The notes: generated by a model not told the origin, from the letters alone. Positions 49,412 to 57,769 are shown, counted from the stretch's first letter. The stretch is DNA of 64,000 nt from Micromonospora thermarum (GCF_012034245.1 NZ_JAATEO010000028.1:1-64000); one strand, 5' to 3'. Translations and numbers: made by a program.

Positions 49412-49777
49412 CCGCCGCCGGCGGTCGGCCGGCTCGACGACGTACGCGATACCGGTGCCCCGGTCGGCAGGGAGGCGTGACCGCCTCCCGCCCGGCCGGG
49501 GCGCCGCCGTGTCCGGTGCTCGCCGCGGCCGTCCCGACCGGCGGACGTGTCTCCGCCCGAAGAACTTCCCCTCCCGGCCGCGGCCCGGCGACCGCCGTCC
49601 GGACCGGCCCCGACCTGCGCCGATGTCGCCCAGGCCGGAATCGACGCAGGGGCGCCATCGACGGACGAAGAAATGGTCGCGCCGTGAGTCGGTTTGGGTT
49701 TCCGACCCGTCGGGCATTGAGGGGGCACGACAGGAACACCACAACACGGTGGACACAATTCGTGAAGGAGGGCGACC
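49412..49777. other. Gene-free spacer after lepA
   Basis: 366 bases without a supportable gene. An 8-bp hairpin (49470-49477 with 49482-49489) about 60 bases past the lepA stop may terminate lepA. The rest is GC-rich and holds the promoter of the first GlsB gene near its end. Confidence 0.55.
49692..49717 (+). promoter_or_regulatory. SigB-like promoter GTTT-N16-GGGCAT before first GlsB gene
   Basis: GTTT (49692-49695), a 16-base spacer and GGGCAT (49712-49717) resemble the GNNTN14-16GGGTAY class of stress-sigma promoters. The same spacing occurs before the second GlsB gene. The start codon is about 60 bases downstream. Confidence 0.5.
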
Positions 49778-50065
49778 GTGGAGCTCACCGTTTGGGGCAT
49801 CATCACCGCGCTCGTCGTCGGTCTGATCGTCGGCGCGCTGGGCCGCCTGGTCGTGCCGGGGCGGCAGAACATGCCGATGTGGCTGCACATGCTGATCGGT
49901 GTCGGCGCGGCGCTGCTCGGCACCGTGCTGGCGCGGGCCATGGGCATCGCCACCGAGACCGCCGGCATCGACTGGGGCGAGCTGCTGGTCCAGGTTGTGC
50001 TGGCCGCCATCGCCGTGGCCCTGGTGGCCGGGGTGGGGCGACGTCGCAGTGTCAGCCGCTACTGA
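49778..50065 (+). CDS. GlsB/YeaQ/YmgE stress membrane protein (copy 1)
   Basis: A 95-residue protein with three transmembrane segments (about 6-25, 33-55 and 65-88) and the Gly-rich GlsB pattern (VGLIVGALGRLVVPGRQNMP, then LLGTVLARAMG). The family is a transglycosylase-associated, stress-induced membrane protein of unknown mechanism. GTG at 49778 has GAAGGAGG 6 nt upstream. A near-identical copy follows at 50269, and each copy has its own terminator hairpin. Confidence 0.93.
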   Translation: MELTVWGIITALVVGLIVGALGRLVVPGRQNMPMWLHMLIGVGAALLGTVLARAMGIATETAGIDWGELLVQVVLAAIAVALVAGVGRRRSVSRY

Positions 50066-50082
50066 CAACTGAATCTCGCCTC

Positions 50083-50110
50083 GGGCGCCCGACCGGCAGG
50101 TCGGGCGCCC
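50083..50110 (+). terminator. Terminator after first GlsB gene
   Basis: A perfect 12-bp stem (50083-50094 with 50099-50110) with a 4-nt loop ggca starts 18 bases after the stop. Confidence 0.85.
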
Positions 50111-50178
50111 GTCGTGTGTGCGGGTTCGATCCGGTGCCCGGTCTGGGGCTTGCCGGGTCGGGCTGTCCCGCAAAGTCG

Positions 50179-50204
50179 GTTTGGGGCTTCGGCGGGTCGG
50201 GAAC
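50179..50204 (+). promoter_or_regulatory. SigB-like promoter GTTT-N16-GGGAAC before second GlsB gene
   Basis: GTTT (50179-50182) and GGGAAC (50199-50204) with a 16-base spacer mirror the promoter of the first copy, including the preceding gtcggtttggg sequence. Confidence 0.55.
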
Positions 50205-50268
50205 TGAGTGGTCACCACACAAGCACCACCCGACACGGAACCTCACTCTTCCCGTTAGGAGAACGACC

Positions 50269-50553
50269 GTGGAGCTGACCGTCTGGGGCATCATCACCGC
50301 GCTGATCGTCGGTCTGATCGTCGGCGCGCTGGGCCGCCTGGTCGTGCCGGGGCGGCAGAACATGCCGATCTGGCTGCACATGCTCATCGGTGTCGGCGCC
50401 GCGCTGCTCGGCACGATCATCGCCCGCGCCTCCGGCTTCGCCGACACCGCCGGCCTCGACTGGCGTGAGCTGCTGCTGCAGGTCGTGCTGGCCGCCGTCG
50501 CGGTGGCCCTGGTGGCCGGCGCCGGTCGGCGCCGCGGCATCACCCACCGGTAA
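50269..50553 (+). CDS. GlsB/YeaQ/YmgE stress membrane protein (copy 2)
   Basis: A 94-residue protein closely matching copy 1, with the same three transmembrane segments (the first half is almost unchanged, ending in LGRLVVPGRQNMPIWLHML). Differences are concentrated after residue 50 (SGFADTAGLDWRELLLQ). GTG at 50269 follows TAGGAGAA. It is clearly a tandem duplicate, and the promoter-like sequence was duplicated with it, suggesting both copies answer the same stress signal. Confidence 0.93.
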   Translation: MELTVWGIITALIVGLIVGALGRLVVPGRQNMPIWLHMLIGVGAALLGTIIARASGFADTAGLDWRELLLQVVLAAVAVALVAGAGRRRGITHR

Positions 50554-50571
50554 AACTCGCACAGCCTGAAC

Positions 50572-50605
50572 AACGGGCGCCCGACCTCCCGGTCGGGCGC
50601 CCGTT
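50572..50605 (+). terminator. Terminator after second GlsB gene
   Basis: A perfect 15-bp stem (50572-50586 with 50591-50605) with a 4-nt loop tccc. Its core gggcgcccgacc is the same as in the first terminator, so the terminator was part of the duplicated unit. Confidence 0.88.
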
Positions 50606-50699
50606 CGTCCTGGTACCGCCACTTTCGCCCCGGTCCCGTCCGCCCGAAGGCGGGCCCCCTGCGGTACGGTCGCCACGCTTCGCACCGGTCGCCCACTGT

Positions 50700-50716
50700 C
50701 GTAAAGGATTTTTACG
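50700..50716. promoter_or_regulatory. Candidate operator before the sugar ABC operon
   Basis: cgtaaa (50700-50705) and tttacg (50711-50716) form an inverted repeat with 5 bases between, in an AT-rich island that stands out from the surroundings, 54 bases before the solute-binding-protein start. LacI/GntR-type regulators of sugar importers bind such sites; the cognate regulator is not in the window. Confidence 0.5.
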
Positions 50717-50769
50717 TACTAAGGTGCGGCGGAGAAGGTTAGTGCCAAGTGGCGCGAGGGAGAATAGGC

Positions 50770-52056
50770 GTGAACAGGTGGAAGCGGCTGGCCCCGGTCA
50801 CCGCCGTCGTGGCCTCGGCCGCGATGGTGCTGACCGGCTGCGGTGGCTCCGACGACGAGGCGGCTGACAACAGCAAGCTGACCGTCTGGATGATGGGCGA
50901 GGGCAGCGACGCGCAGACGAAGTTCCTGGACGGCGTCGAGGCCGAGTTCCGGCAGAAGCACCCGGACACCGACGTGGTGGTCCAGTACGTTCCCTGGCTC
51001 GAGGCGCCGAAGAAGTTCCAGGCCGCCCTCGCCGGTGGTGAGGGGCCGGACGTCACCGAGCTGGGCAACACCGAGACCCAGGGTTGGGCGGCCCAGGAGG
51101 CGCTCGCTGACGTGACCGACAAGTTCGGCGGCTGGGCCGAGGGCAAGGACATCCTCCCCGACCTGGTCAAGAACGCGCAGCTGGACGGCAAGCAGTACGG
51201 CGTGCCGTGGTACGCCGGCGTGCGCGGCATCTACTACCGCACCGACTGGTTCGCCGAGGCCGGTGTCCAGCCGCCGAAGACCTGGGACGACCTGGTCGCC
51301 GCCGCCAAGGCCGTGCAGGCGAAGAAGCCCGGCACCTACGGCATCGCCGTGCCCGGTAACTCAGAGCTGCCCTTCTACTCGTTCCTCTGGGGCGCCGGCG
51401 CGGAGGTCGCCACCAAGGAGGGCGACACCTGGAAGTCCGGCCTGAACACCCCGGAGGCCCAGAAGGCCGTCAAGTTCTGGACCGACCTGGTGACCGTGCA
51501 CAAGGTCGCCCCGTCGGCCGCCGCGGGCTGGAACGAGATCGACGCCCGGACCCAGTTCGCCACCGGCAAGGCGGCGATGGCGTTCGGCGGTAGCTGGCAG
51601 CAGGGCGCCATCAAGAAGGACAACCCGGAGATCGAGAAGGTCTGGGGCACGTTCCCGATCCCCGGCCCGGACGGCCAGCCCGCGCCCGCCTTCGCCGGTG
51701 GCTCCGACATCGCCATCTGGAAGGACAGCGAGCGTCAGAACCTCGCGTGGGACTACCTGACGGTGCTGCTGAACAAGAAGAACGACCAGGCGTTCGCCGA
51801 GAGCCTGGGCTTCTTCCCCGTCTACCAGGATCTGGTCGGCGCCGAGAAGTACAGCAACGACAAGATGATGGCGGCGTTCGCCACCGCCATGAAGAACACC
51901 AAGCTCACGCCGCTGTCCCCGAAGTGGGTCGAGGTCAGCCGGACCAAGACGGTGACCCAGGCGATGAACAGCTCGGTCATGAAGGGTCAGAAGACGGTCG
52001 AGAAGGCCACCGCCGACGCGGCCGCGGAGATGGAAAGCATCCTCAACGCCAAGTGA
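50770..52056 (+). CDS. Sugar ABC transporter solute-binding lipoprotein
   Basis: A 428-residue extracytoplasmic binding protein of the carbohydrate family 1 type. A signal peptide runs to the lipobox LTGC with lipidated Cys24, followed by a mature domain with typical segments (TVWMMGEG, GPDVTELGNTETQGWA, GKAAMAFGGSWQQG). It would bind a sugar or oligosaccharide outside the membrane and deliver it to the two permeases. GTG at 50770 is chosen over GTG at 50749 because GAGGGAGA sits 7-8 nt upstream and the shorter form gives a proper signal peptide. The sugar is unknown. A palindrome upstream suggests induction. Confidence 0.94.
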   Translation: MNRWKRLAPVTAVVASAAMVLTGCGGSDDEAADNSKLTVWMMGEGSDAQTKFLDGVEAEFRQKHPDTDVVVQYVPWLEAPKKFQAALAGGEGPDVTELGNTETQGWAAQEALADVTDKFGGWAEGKDILPDLVKNAQLDGKQYGVPWYAGVRGIYYRTDWFAEAGVQPPKTWDDLVAAAKAVQAKKPGTYGIAVPGNSELPFYSFLWGAGAEVATKEGDTWKSGLNTPEAQKAVKFWTDLVTVHKVAPSAAAGWNEIDARTQFATGKAAMAFGGSWQQGAIKKDNPEIEKVWGTFPIPGPDGQPAPAFAGGSDIAIWKDSERQNLAWDYLTVLLNKKNDQAFAESLGFFPVYQDLVGAEKYSNDKMMAAFATAMKNTKLTPLSPKWVEVSRTKTVTQAMNSSVMKGQKTVEKATADAAAEMESILNAK

Positions 52057-53039
52057 CCACGCTGACCGAGGCGCCGGAGACGTCCGCCGCGCGGGAGACC
52101 CCCGCGCGGCGGCGTCGACGGGTGGACCGCCTCCCGTACCTGCTGCTCCTGCCCTGCCTGGTGATCATCGCGGTGCTGCTGCTCTGGCCGCTCGGCCAGG
52201 TGGTGGCGATGTCCTTCTTCCGCCTGAACAACGTGCGGCAGCTGCGCGGCGACCGCGAGTGGCCGTGGGTGGGCCTGGGGAACTACACCGACATCCTCGG
52301 TGATCCGTTCTTCTGGACGGTGCTGCGCAACACCGTCCTCTTCGCCGCCGCCAACGTGGCCCTCACGATGGTCCTCGGCACCCTGGTCGGCCTGCTGCTC
52401 AACCGGCTCGGCAAGCGGATGGTCGCGTTCGTGGCGAGCTGCGTGATGCTCGCCTGGGCCACTCCGGCGCTGACCGGCACGATCGTCTGGAAATGGATCT
52501 TCGACGACACCAGCGGGCTCGTCACGTGGCTGTTCAACGCGCTGCCCGACGGCCTGTCGCAGGCGCTGTTCGGACGCAGTGAGTGGACCGGCTACGGGTG
52601 GTTCAACTCGCCCCTGCTCTTCTTCGCGATCCTCACCCTCGTGGTGGTCTGGCACTCCTTCCCGTTCATCGCGGTCAGCGTCCTCGCGGGGCTGAAGAGC
52701 GTGCCGAGCGAACTGCACGAGGCGGCCCGGGTCGACGGGGCCGGCCCGTGGAAGGTGTTCTGGCAGATCACCTTCCCGCTGCTGCGGCCGGTGTTCGGGA
52801 TCCTGGTCGTGCTCTCCACCATCTGGGACTTCAAGGTCTTCACCCAGTACTACGTCCTCGCCGGGGGCACCCAGGACCGGTCCACCTTCATGCTCTCGGT
52901 CTACTCGTACGCCGAGGCCTTCTCGCCGCCGCCCAAGTACGGGCTCGGCGCGGCGATCGCCGTGATCCTGACCCTGATCCTGCTGGTGGTGACCGGCGTC
53001 TACGTCCGCATGGTGCTCAAGCAGGAGGAGGACGCGTGA
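52053..53039 (+). CDS. Sugar ABC transporter permease 1
   Basis: A 328-residue MalF-type permease with about six transmembrane helices (first at about 25-50) and the EAA loop ELHEAARVDGAGPWKVFWQITFP that contacts the ATPase. GTG at 52053 overlaps the stop of the binding-protein gene (GTGA), and its own stop overlaps the next start, so the three genes are tightly coupled. No ATP-binding gene follows, so an ATPase encoded elsewhere (MsiK-type) must be used. Confidence 0.95.
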   Translation: MTTLTEAPETSAARETPARRRRRVDRLPYLLLLPCLVIIAVLLLWPLGQVVAMSFFRLNNVRQLRGDREWPWVGLGNYTDILGDPFFWTVLRNTVLFAAANVALTMVLGTLVGLLLNRLGKRMVAFVASCVMLAWATPALTGTIVWKWIFDDTSGLVTWLFNALPDGLSQALFGRSEWTGYGWFNSPLLFFAILTLVVVWHSFPFIAVSVLAGLKSVPSELHEAARVDGAGPWKVFWQITFPLLRPVFGILVVLSTIWDFKVFTQYYVLAGGTQDRSTFMLSVYSYAEAFSPPPKYGLGAAIAVILTLILLVVTGVYVRMVLKQEEDA

Positions 53040-53866
53040 AGCGGCTCGCCCTCAACGGCGCCGGTCTGCTGGTGGCGCTCTTCGCGGCGTTCCCGGTCTA
53101 CTGGATGATCGTCACGTCCCTGAAGCCGAGTTCGGAGATCTTCTCTAGCACGCCCCGGCCGCTCCCCGGCGAGCCCACGCTGGAGCACTACCGGCAGATC
53201 CTCACCGGCAACCTGATCCCGGGCGTGACCTTCGCCGACTTCTTCCTCAACAGCGCCCTGGTGGCCGGGGCGACCGTGCTGCTCAGCGGCCTGGTTGCCC
53301 TGCTCGCGGCGACGGCGGTCGCCCGGTTCCGCTTCACCCTCCGGACCAGCTTCCTGATCATGCTGCTGGTGGTGCAGATGATCCCGTTGGAGGCCCTGGT
53401 CATCCCGCTGTTCCTGATGATCCAGCGGCTCGGGCTCTACAACACGCTGCCCAGCCTCATCCTCACGTACCTCGGTTTCTCGCTGCCGTTCGCGGTCTGG
53501 ATGCTGCGTGGTTTCGTCGCCGCGGTCCCGAAGGAACTGGAGGAGGCCGCGGCGATCGACGGGGCCAGCCGGGCACAGACCTTCCGGCGGATCCTCTTCC
53601 CGCTGGTCGCGCCCGGCCTGGTGGCCACCAGCATCTTCTCGTTCATCACCGCCTGGAACGAGCTGATCTTCGCGTTGACGTTCATCAACGACCAGGACCG
53701 CTACACGCTGCCGGTGGCGATGACGTTCTTCTTCGGCCGGGACGACACGGCGTGGGGCCCGGTGATGGCCGCCTCGACGATCTTCACGCTGCCGGTGATC
53801 GTCTTCTTCCTGCTGGTGCAGCGCCGGATGGTCTCCGGCCTGGTCGCCGGCGCCGTCAAGGGCTGA
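53036..53866 (+). CDS. Sugar ABC transporter permease 2
   Basis: A 276-residue MalG-type permease with six transmembrane helices and the EAA loop KELEEAAAIDGASRAQTFRRILFP. GTG at 53036 overlaps the stop of permease 1 and has AGGAGG upstream. It is the last gene of the operon, and copy C of the palindromic repeat begins 14 bases after its stop, in the place of a terminator. Confidence 0.95.
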   Translation: MKRLALNGAGLLVALFAAFPVYWMIVTSLKPSSEIFSSTPRPLPGEPTLEHYRQILTGNLIPGVTFADFFLNSALVAGATVLLSGLVALLAATAVARFRFTLRTSFLIMLLVVQMIPLEALVIPLFLMIQRLGLYNTLPSLILTYLGFSLPFAVWMLRGFVAAVPKELEEAAAIDGASRAQTFRRILFPLVAPGLVATSIFSFITAWNELIFALTFINDQDRYTLPVAMTFFFGRDDTAWGPVMAASTIFTLPVIVFFLLVQRRMVSGLVAGAVKG

Positions 53867-53880
53867 CCGGCAGGCCCCCG

Positions 53881-53948
53881 CGATCGTGGAGTTTCCGCCC
53901 CGACAGAAGCCACGAAGGCGACGAATGGCGGCCGAAAGTGCAAGATCG
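53881..53948. repeat. Dispersed palindromic repeat, copy C (left arm degenerate)
   Basis: The right arm gaaagtgcaagatcg (53934-53948) is identical to that of copy A, as is the flanking gccgaaagtg context. The left arm (53881-53895) matches the expected complement at 12 of 15 positions. It lies 14 bases after the permease stop. Confidence 0.75.
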
Positions 53949-53981
53949 ACGGGCCGGGCGGGGGCGACTAGGCTGGCCGCC

Positions 53982-54623
53982 ATGACGGGCAGGGTGGCAT
54001 CGGTGAACCTCGGCATCGTGACCGAGGCGGAGTGGGCGGGCGACGCGAGCGGTCGGAGCGGCATCGACAAGCGGCCCGCGCCCGGCCCGGTGCGCGTGGG
54101 CGCCGAGGGGCTCGCCGGCGACTTCATCGGGGAGCGCGCCCACCACGGCGGCCCGGACAAGGCGGTGTACGCGTACGCCGAGGAGGACGCCGCCTGGTGG
54201 GCGGCCGAGCTGGACCGCCGGATCGGTCCCGGCGCCTTCGGCGAGAACCTGACCACCCACGCGGTCGACGTGACCGGCGCGGTGATCGGCGAGCGGTGGT
54301 CGATCGGGTCGGTGGTGCTCCAGGTGACGATGCCCCGTACGCCCTGCACCACGTTCGCCGGGTTCTGGGACGTGCCGGATCTGATCAAGCGGTTCACCGT
54401 GCGGGCCCTCCCGGGTGCGTACCTGCGGGTGCTGCACGAGGGTGAGATCGGCGCCGGCGACCCGGTCCAGGTGGTGGACCGGCCCGCGCACGGGGTGACG
54501 ATCGGCGAGGTGTTCCGGGCGTTGAACCTGGAGCCGGAGCTGCTGCCCCGGCTGCTCGACGCGGAGGACTTGCCGTCGTGGATCCGGGAGAAGGCCCGCC
54601 GCCGGGTCACCGCCGCCGGCTGA
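53982..54623 (+). CDS. MOSC domain protein (YiiM-like)
   Basis: A 213-residue protein of the MOSC superfamily, which handles sulfur for molybdenum cofactor enzymes or detoxifies N-hydroxylated compounds. The domain starts GRVASVNLGIV, contains HHGGPDKAVYAYAEEDAAWW and the conserved Cys in MPRTPCTTFAG, and ends with a short helical tail. ATG at 53982 has TAGGCT 7 nt upstream and no SD, so it is probably leaderless. No moco gene is near, so the partner is unknown. Confidence 0.92.
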   Translation: MTGRVASVNLGIVTEAEWAGDASGRSGIDKRPAPGPVRVGAEGLAGDFIGERAHHGGPDKAVYAYAEEDAAWWAAELDRRIGPGAFGENLTTHAVDVTGAVIGERWSIGSVVLQVTMPRTPCTTFAGFWDVPDLIKRFTVRALPGAYLRVLHEGEIGAGDPVQVVDRPAHGVTIGEVFRALNLEPELLPRLLDAEDLPSWIREKARRRVTAAG

Positions 54624-54647
54624 GGCGCGGCCCGCGCCGCCGCCGGC

Positions 54648-55511
54648 TCACGTCGCGGCGAAGACCTCCGCCACCACGCGGGCGTCGGCCGGTTTCGCGC
54701 CCGTCACCCGCTCCCAGGTGCCCTTCTCGGCGGTCCACTGCCGGTCGCCGAAGCGGACCAGCCGCACGCCGTTGTCCTCGGCGTGCGACACCAGCCAGTG
54801 CGCGTACCGCCAGCCGCCGCGCTCGTCGTCGGGCGTCACCGTGAGGCCGGTCAGGCTTACCGCGGCGGCCGTCGTGGCGAGGCCCCAATCGAGCGCCAAA
54901 CCCTGGGTCAGGGCGGCGGTCGCCGCCGCGCCCCGCCGCAGCGGACTGTCGCCGACCGTGCAGGCGACCGCGCCGGTCGCGTGCGCGAGCAGCGCGCGGG
55001 TCAGCACCTCCGACTCGTCGGCCCACCTCTGGTACGCCTCGGGGAACGCCGACCGCTGCACCTTCTGTGCCGCGTCGGTGACCCGCATCCGCTCCCAGCC
55101 GCGCACCTTGGCCAGGGCCGCGTAGAACTTGTTGGCGGCGTACCGCGGGTCGCGGACCTGCGTCGGCGTGCCCCAGCCCTGGCTCGGCCGCTGCTGGAAC
55201 AGGCCCACCGAGTCGCGGTCGCCGCCGGCGAGGTTGCGCAGGCCCGACTCCTGGTACGCGGTGGCGAGCGCCACCACGACGGCCCGCTCGGGCATTCCGC
55301 GCTGGATGCCGATGGCCGCGATCGTCGCCGCGTTGGCCATCTGGTCCGCGTCCAAGGCCACCTCGCCGTCGGCCTGCACCGTGCACGTCCGGGCGGCGAG
55401 CGGCAACGTGAGCCCGTCGCCGAACTGCCGGAGGACGACGAACAACCCGACCACGGCGACGAGAACGACGACGACACCACCAGCGACGGCGGCCCGAGTT
55501 CGCACCTGCAC
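54648..55511 (-). CDS. Membrane-anchored lysozyme/transglycosylase-fold protein
   Basis: A 287-residue protein with one N-terminal transmembrane helix (about 8-28) and an exported domain. The segment AYQESGLRNLAGGDRDSVGLFQQRPSQGWGT (about 89-119) resembles the catalytic stretch of lysozyme-like transglycosylases, with the Glu of YQESGL as the likely acid, and there is a pair of cysteines at 43 and about 185. The last ~90 residues form a second, unidentified domain ending DARVVAEVFAAT. GTG at 55511 is used; GTG at 55505 is possible. It converges on the MOSC gene with only 24 bases between. A cell-wall remodelling role is inferred. Confidence 0.75.
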   Translation of the reverse strand: MQVRTRAAVAGGVVVVLVAVVGLFVVLRQFGDGLTLPLAARTCTVQADGEVALDADQMANAATIAAIGIQRGMPERAVVVALATAYQESGLRNLAGGDRDSVGLFQQRPSQGWGTPTQVRDPRYAANKFYAALAKVRGWERMRVTDAAQKVQRSAFPEAYQRWADESEVLTRALLAHATGAVACTVGDSPLRRGAAATAALTQGLALDWGLATTAAAVSLTGLTVTPDDERGGWRYAHWLVSHAEDNGVRLVRFGDRQWTAEKGTWERVTGAKPADARVVAEVFAAT

Positions 55512-55686
55512 CCCCTGTCTGACAGTTCGACGAGCGTACGTCCCCCGTCGCGCCCCGCGGGTCGTCCGACCGGTTCCAGACGGCTCCGCCGAGCGTGGCC
55601 GTGCCGCCGCGGCGGGCGCGGAAACCGCAGGTCAGCCGGACGGCAGGCGGACGGGGCCTTCCCGCGTCACCCCGCGCGGAAACCAG

Positions 55687-56469
55687 CTACTCGCCCGGCA
55701 CCCAGCTCGCCGGCCGCTTCTCCCGGAACGCCAGCACGCCCTCCCGCCCCTCGTCGGACAGGAAGTAGCCGGTCGACAGCGCGGCCAGGTCGGCGATCTC
55801 GGTGCGCAGATCCGTGGCGGCCGGGCGGCGCAGCAGGCCCTTGGCCCCGGCCAGGGCGCCCGGCGCCCCCCGGACCAGCGAGTCGCAGTACCGGGCCACC
55901 GTGTCGTCCAGCTCCGCCGCCGGCACGGCGGCCGTCACCAGGCCGACCTCGGCGGCCCGCCGCCCGTCGAACGTGTCCCCGGTCAGGTACAGCTCGGCCG
56001 CCGCGCGCGGGTGCAGCCGGGGCAGCACGGTCGCGGAGATCACCGCCGGGATCACCCCGATCCGGACCTCGGTGAACGCGAAGGTCGCCTCCTGCGCGCA
56101 GACCGCCAGGTCGGCCGCCGCGAGCAACCCCAGGCCGCCGGCCCGCGCCGGCCCGGCGACCCGCGCCACCACCGGCTTCGGGCACTCCCAGACCGCCGCG
56201 AGCGCGTCACCCAGCATCCCCGCCGGCACCGTCCCGCTGGCGTACGCGGCCGCGGTCTCCTTCAGGTCGGCGCCGGAGCAGAACACCGGCCCGGTGTGGT
56301 CCAGCACGACGACACGGACGGCATCGTCGGCGACCGCCGCGGCGAGGCCGTCCAGCAGCTGGGTCATCAGCGGTGTGGAGAGCGCGTTGCGGTTGTGCGG
56401 GCTGTCCAGGGTGAGGGTGGTCACCCCGCGGGCCGTGGCGACCCGCACGAGCGCGTCCGGAGAGGTCAT
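55687..56469 (-). CDS. Enoyl-CoA hydratase/isomerase family protein
   Basis: A 260-residue crotonase-fold enzyme. The oxyanion-hole segments are visible: LDSPHNRNALS and FCSGADLKETAA, then GPARAGGLGLLAAADLAV. The usual catalytic Glu pair falls around EVRIGVIPA, where one position carries the acid, so hydratase activity is plausible but a ligand-specific role cannot be read. ATG at 56469 has TAGTGT 7 nt upstream on its strand and no SD. It diverges from hemW with overlapping upstream regions of about 20 bases. Confidence 0.88.
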   Translation of the reverse strand: MTSPDALVRVATARGVTTLTLDSPHNRNALSTPLMTQLLDGLAAAVADDAVRVVVLDHTGPVFCSGADLKETAAAYASGTVPAGMLGDALAAVWECPKPVVARVAGPARAGGLGLLAAADLAVCAQEATFAFTEVRIGVIPAVISATVLPRLHPRAAAELYLTGDTFDGRRAAEVGLVTAAVPAAELDDTVARYCDSLVRGAPGALAGAKGLLRRPAATDLRTEIADLAALSTGYFLSDEGREGVLAFREKRPASWVPGE

Positions 56470-56488
56470 GCCGGGCACACTAGTGGCC

Positions 56489-57712
56489 ATGCCCGGCGTC
56501 CTTCCAGAAGGTGAGACCGTCCCCGCCGACGGTTCGCTGCCCGCCACCGCCCTGACCTCGGTCGGCGCCCGCGGCTTCGGCGTGTACGTGCACGTCCCCT
56601 TCTGCGCCAGCCGCTGCGGCTACTGCGACTTCAACACGTACACCGCCGCCGAGCTGGGCGGCGGCGCCAGCCGCGAGGAGTACGCGGACACCGTGCTGGC
56701 CGAGCTGGCCCTCGCGGCCCGGGTGCTGCGCGACAACCCGCCGCCCCGGGTCGACACGGTCTTCGTCGGTGGCGGCACCCCGACCCTGCTCCCCGCCGAC
56801 GACCTGGCCCGGATCCTCGACGGCATCGACCGCACGTTCGGGCTGGCGGCCGACGCCGAGGTCACCACCGAGGCCAACCCGGAATCGGTCACGCCGGAGT
56901 CGCTGGCGGCCCTGCGGGCGGCCGGCTACACGCGGATCTCGCTGGGCATGCAGTCCGCGTCGCCCGGGGTGCTGGCGATTCTGGACCGGCGGCACAGCGC
57001 CGGCCGGGCCGTCGCCGCCGCGCGGGAGGCCCGCGACGCCGGATTCGACCACGTCAACCTGGACCTGATCTACGGCACGCCGGGGGAGAGCGCGGAGGAC
57101 TTCGCCGCCACGCTCGACCAGGTGGTCGCCGCCGGCGTGGACCACGTCAGCGCGTACGCCCTGATCGTGGAGGAGGGCACGCGGCTCGCCGCCCGGATGC
57201 GGCGCGGCGAGCTGGCGTACCCCTCCGACGACGTCGCCGCGGACCGCTACCTGGCCGCGGAGGCCGCCCTCGACGCGGCCGGTTTCTCCTGGTACGAGGT
57301 GTCCAACTGGGCCCGGACGCCGGCCGCCCGGTGCCGGCACAACCTGCTCTACTGGACCGGCGGGGACTGGTGGGGCCTCGGGCCGGGGGCGCACAGCCAC
57401 GTCGGCGGCGTGCGCTGGTGGAACGTGAAGCACCCCACGGCGTACGCGAAGCGCCTCGCCGCGGGGGAGTCACCCGGCCTGGCCCGGGAGGTGCTGACCG
57501 CCGACGAGACGCACATGGAGGACGTCATGCTGCGCCTGCGGCTCGCCTCCGGCCTGCCGCTGGACGTGCTGGACCCGGCCGGCCGCGCCGGCGCCGAGCG
57601 CGCGCGGGCGGCCGGCCTGCTGGCCGACGCCGACTACGCCGCCGGCCGGGCCGTGCTCACCCTGCGCGGCCGGCTGTTGGCCGACGCCGTCGTGCGCGAC
57701 CTGCTCCCCTGA
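56489..57712 (+). CDS. hemW: Coproporphyrinogen-type heme chaperone / radical SAM protein HemW
   Basis: A 407-residue radical-SAM protein that delivers heme to proteins rather than oxidising coproporphyrinogen. The cluster triad is C39, C43 and C46 (FCASRCGYCDFNTY), followed by GGGTPT and the typical MQSASPGVLAILDRRH. The C-terminal half with HNLLYWTGGDWWGLGPGAHSH is the HemW substrate/heme domain. ATG at 56489 gives an N-terminal extension before the core (VPADGSLPATA) seen in actinobacteria. It diverges from the enoyl-CoA hydratase gene and is followed by a hairpin before the convergent DUF4870 gene. Confidence 0.94.
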   Translation: MPGVLPEGETVPADGSLPATALTSVGARGFGVYVHVPFCASRCGYCDFNTYTAAELGGGASREEYADTVLAELALAARVLRDNPPPRVDTVFVGGGTPTLLPADDLARILDGIDRTFGLAADAEVTTEANPESVTPESLAALRAAGYTRISLGMQSASPGVLAILDRRHSAGRAVAAAREARDAGFDHVNLDLIYGTPGESAEDFAATLDQVVAAGVDHVSAYALIVEEGTRLAARMRRGELAYPSDDVAADRYLAAEAALDAAGFSWYEVSNWARTPAARCRHNLLYWTGGDWWGLGPGAHSHVGGVRWWNVKHPTAYAKRLAAGESPGLAREVLTADETHMEDVMLRLRLASGLPLDVLDPAGRAGAERARAAGLLADADYAAGRAVLTLRGRLLADAVVRDLLP

Positions 57713-57769
57713 CGGTGAGGCTGGCCGGCGGCGGGCCGCCAGCCGCGTCGGGTTCGTGAGCGGTGCCGA

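Noticed and set aside
50115..50135. gggttcgatcc, a tRNA T-loop-like sequence after the first GlsB gene
   Set aside because: No acceptor stem, anticodon arm or 3' end can be paired around it, so it is not a tRNA; an att-site idea has no supporting integrase.
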